Shown one piece after another: positions 6,994 through 8,607 of a stretch of 8,607 nt of DNA. A program made the position numbers and the translations under genes. Under the pieces are notes generated by a model, which made no database searches, was not told the DNA's origin, and saw only the letters and a list, made by a program, of their open reading frames with translations. The stretch comes from Sulfurimonas sp. (lineage in GTDB: Bacteria; Campylobacterota; Campylobacteria; Campylobacterales; Sulfurimonadaceae): positions 1-8,607 of the forward strand of contig JAUSKV010000351.1 in the NCBI GenBank assembly GCA_030646745.1, read 5' to 3'. Numbering within the stretch: the stretch's first letter is position 1; each line of letters opens with the position of its first letter.

Positions 6994-8607
6994 TGGATAA
7001 GTCACTCCTAAAATTTATGACATGCGGAAGTGTCGATGATGGTAAAAGCACACTTATCGGAAGACTTCTTTATGACTCAAACAATATATTTAGCGACCAG
7101 ATAGAATCTCTTGAACTTATCTCTAAAAAATACGGCACTCAAAAAGAGAATATCGACTTCGCACTCTTAGTTGATGGACTTCAAAGTGAAAGAGAGCAGG
7201 GTATCACCATAGATGTAGCCTATAGATATTTTAACACTTCAAAAAGAAAGTTTATTCTAGCAGACACACCCGGACATGAACAATACACCCGAAACATGGC
7301 AACAGCGGCAAGCAACACAGATGTCGCAATCATACTAATAGATGCTACAAAAGGTGTGTCGCTCCAAACAAAAAGACATTCGTACATTACTACACTTTTT
7401 GGAATAAAAAATCTTATTGTTGCCATAAATAAAATGGATTTAATCTCCTATTCAGAGGAAGTTTTCCACCAAATAAAAGAGGATTTTAAAAGCGCACTCA
7501 ACACACTTAAAACTCCACATGCAGAGATAGCTTTCATACCTGTTTGTGCAACAGACGGAGACAACATTGTTACCAAAAGCCAAAATACGCCTTGGTACAA
7601 AGAGCATACACTTTTAGATATTTTAGAAGAGATAAAAATTACAGATAGCGCCAATAACAGCTTACGATTTCCAATCCAATACATAAACAGACCAAACAAA
7701 GATTTTAGAGGCTATATGGGAACTCTGATAAATGGAACTTTACATGTCGAAGATAAAATAAAAATACTCCCCTCCAATAAAACAACAACTATAAAAGAGA
7801 TAATCACCTACGAGGGTAAGTTAAAAAGTGCCTCAAGTGGGGATGCAATCACTCTGACTTTGCATGATGAGATAGATATAAATCGCGGAGATATGATAGT
7901 TCTGAGTGATGATAACTCCATCTCTTTAAGCGACAGATTTGAAGCCATGATAGTGTGGATGGATGAAGAAAATCTGACGCTTAATAAAAACTATCAGCTC
8001 AATATCTACACCCAAAGTGTAAATGCAAAAATCACAAATATAGAATTTATCAAAGATATGAAAACTTTGCAAAACTTTAAAGAAGATTTTCTAAAACTTA
8101 ATGACATCGCAAAATGCACTCTGCAAACGGATAAAAAAATAGCTATTGATAAATTTGAGAACATCAAAGAGACAGGAAGTTTCATCTTTATAGACAAAAT
8201 CACTAATAAAACATCGGCAGCCGGAGTTGTAATAGAGGTGCAAAAGAGTAAAAATGAAAATATCTTTTTACACCATCATACCATCACAAAAGAGTTGCGT
8301 ACTAAAAACTTAGCTCAAAAGCCAATGATTATTTGGTTTACAGGACTGAGTGCAAGCGGTAAATCTACTTTAGCAAATGAGTTAGAAAAAGCCCTTTACA
8401 TGCAGGGATTCAAAACATATTTACTCGATGGCGATAATCTTAGAAACACGCTTAACAGTGATTTGGGATTTTCACAAAAAGAGAGAGAAGAGAACATAAG
8501 AAGAGTCGCACATCTGAGCCAAATTATGTTAGATGCAGGGCTTATAGTTATCACCGCTTTTATATCACCCTTTGCAAAAGATAGAGAGTTTGCTCGAAGT
8601 TTGGTAA
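6993..8607 (+). CDS. cysNC: Bifunctional sulfate adenylyltransferase subunit 1 / APS kinase CysNC (3' end outside window)
   Basis: The frame stays open to the last base, giving 538 residues of a fusion usually a little over 600 long. The CysN part is an EF-Tu-like GTPase: G1 GSVDDGKST (12-20), the REQGITIDVAYRYF segment, G3 DTPGHEQY (91-98), G4 NKMD (146-149) and a G5 region CATDGDN (185-191), where the usual Ser is Cys. Beta-barrel domains follow, including INRPNKDFRGYMGTL and INRGDMI, closing with GSFIFIDKITNKT. After a short linker, APS kinase begins near residue 425: P-loop GLSASGKST (451-459), LLDGDN (477-482), LGFSQKEREENIRRVA and FISP (523-526), with the Ser that is phosphorylated in CysC family enzymes. 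CysN powers CysD; CysC phosphorylates APS to PAPS. AAGG at 6980-6983 is the ribosome site. The missing end includes the rest of the kinase lid. Confidence 0.95.
   Translation, partial: MDKSLLKFMTCGSVDDGKSTLIGRLLYDSNNIFSDQIESLELISKKYGTQKENIDFALLVDGLQSEREQGITIDVAYRYFNTSKRKFILADTPGHEQYTRNMATAASNTDVAIILIDATKGVSLQTKRHSYITTLFGIKNLIVAINKMDLISYSEEVFHQIKEDFKSALNTLKTPHAEIAFIPVCATDGDNIVTKSQNTPWYKEHTLLDILEEIKITDSANNSLRFPIQYINRPNKDFRGYMGTLINGTLHVEDKIKILPSNKTTTIKEIITYEGKLKSASSGDAITLTLHDEIDINRGDMIVLSDDNSISLSDRFEAMIVWMDEENLTLNKNYQLNIYTQSVNAKITNIEFIKDMKTLQNFKEDFLKLNDIAKCTLQTDKKIAIDKFENIKETGSFIFIDKITNKTSAAGVVIEVQKSKNENIFLHHHTITKELRTKNLAQKPMIIWFTGLSASGKSTLANELEKALYMQGFKTYLLDGDNLRNTLNSDLGFSQKEREENIRRVAHLSQIMLDAGLIVITAFISPFAKDREFARSLV

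Overview
The window is AT-rich, and its proteins are rich in Lys, Asn, Ile and Glu. The gene content is a type II secretion (T2SS) cluster followed by sulfate-activation genes. Codon use and protein style suggest a free-living sulfur-metabolising member of the Campylobacterota (Sulfurimonas-like). That placement is an inference from gene style; no rRNA or other taxonomic marker is present. Everything reads on the + strand.

Region 1 (1-6016) is one tight run of seven T2SS genes: the end of a GspM-like platform protein, a short GspN-like protein, gspC, gspD, gspE, and two pseudopilin genes best called gspI and gspJ. Junctions are overlaps of 7, 17, 14, 0, 8 and 4 bp, so they very likely form one translationally coupled operon whose start lies upstream of the window. 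Together they supply the outer-membrane secretin (GspD), the inner-membrane clamp to it (GspC), the cytoplasmic motor ATPase (GspE), part of the assembly platform (GspM/GspN) and two minor pseudopilins of the piston tip. GspF, the major pseudopilin GspG, GspK, GspL and the prepilin peptidase are not in the window. They are presumably upstream or elsewhere.

Region 2 (6017-6093) is a 77-bp AT-rich gap with no convincing terminator and, at best, a weak -10-like promoter.

Region 3 (6094-8607) holds cysD and the beginning of cysNC, a fusion of the CysN GTPase subunit of ATP sulfurylase with CysC APS kinase. The cysNC frame is still open at the right edge. CysD plus CysNC would convert sulfate and ATP to APS and then to PAPS, either for assimilation or for sulfation of glycans; the window does not show which.

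I found no mobile element, CRISPR array, tRNA or rRNA. I also found no clear sign of a wholly new system. The most interesting points are the divergent, shortened parts of the T2SS (the GspN-like protein, a GspI-like pseudopilin with Ala at -1 and a charged insert, and the GspD tail), a small perfect stem-loop at the gspC/gspD junction, and the unresolved role of the PAPS genes.
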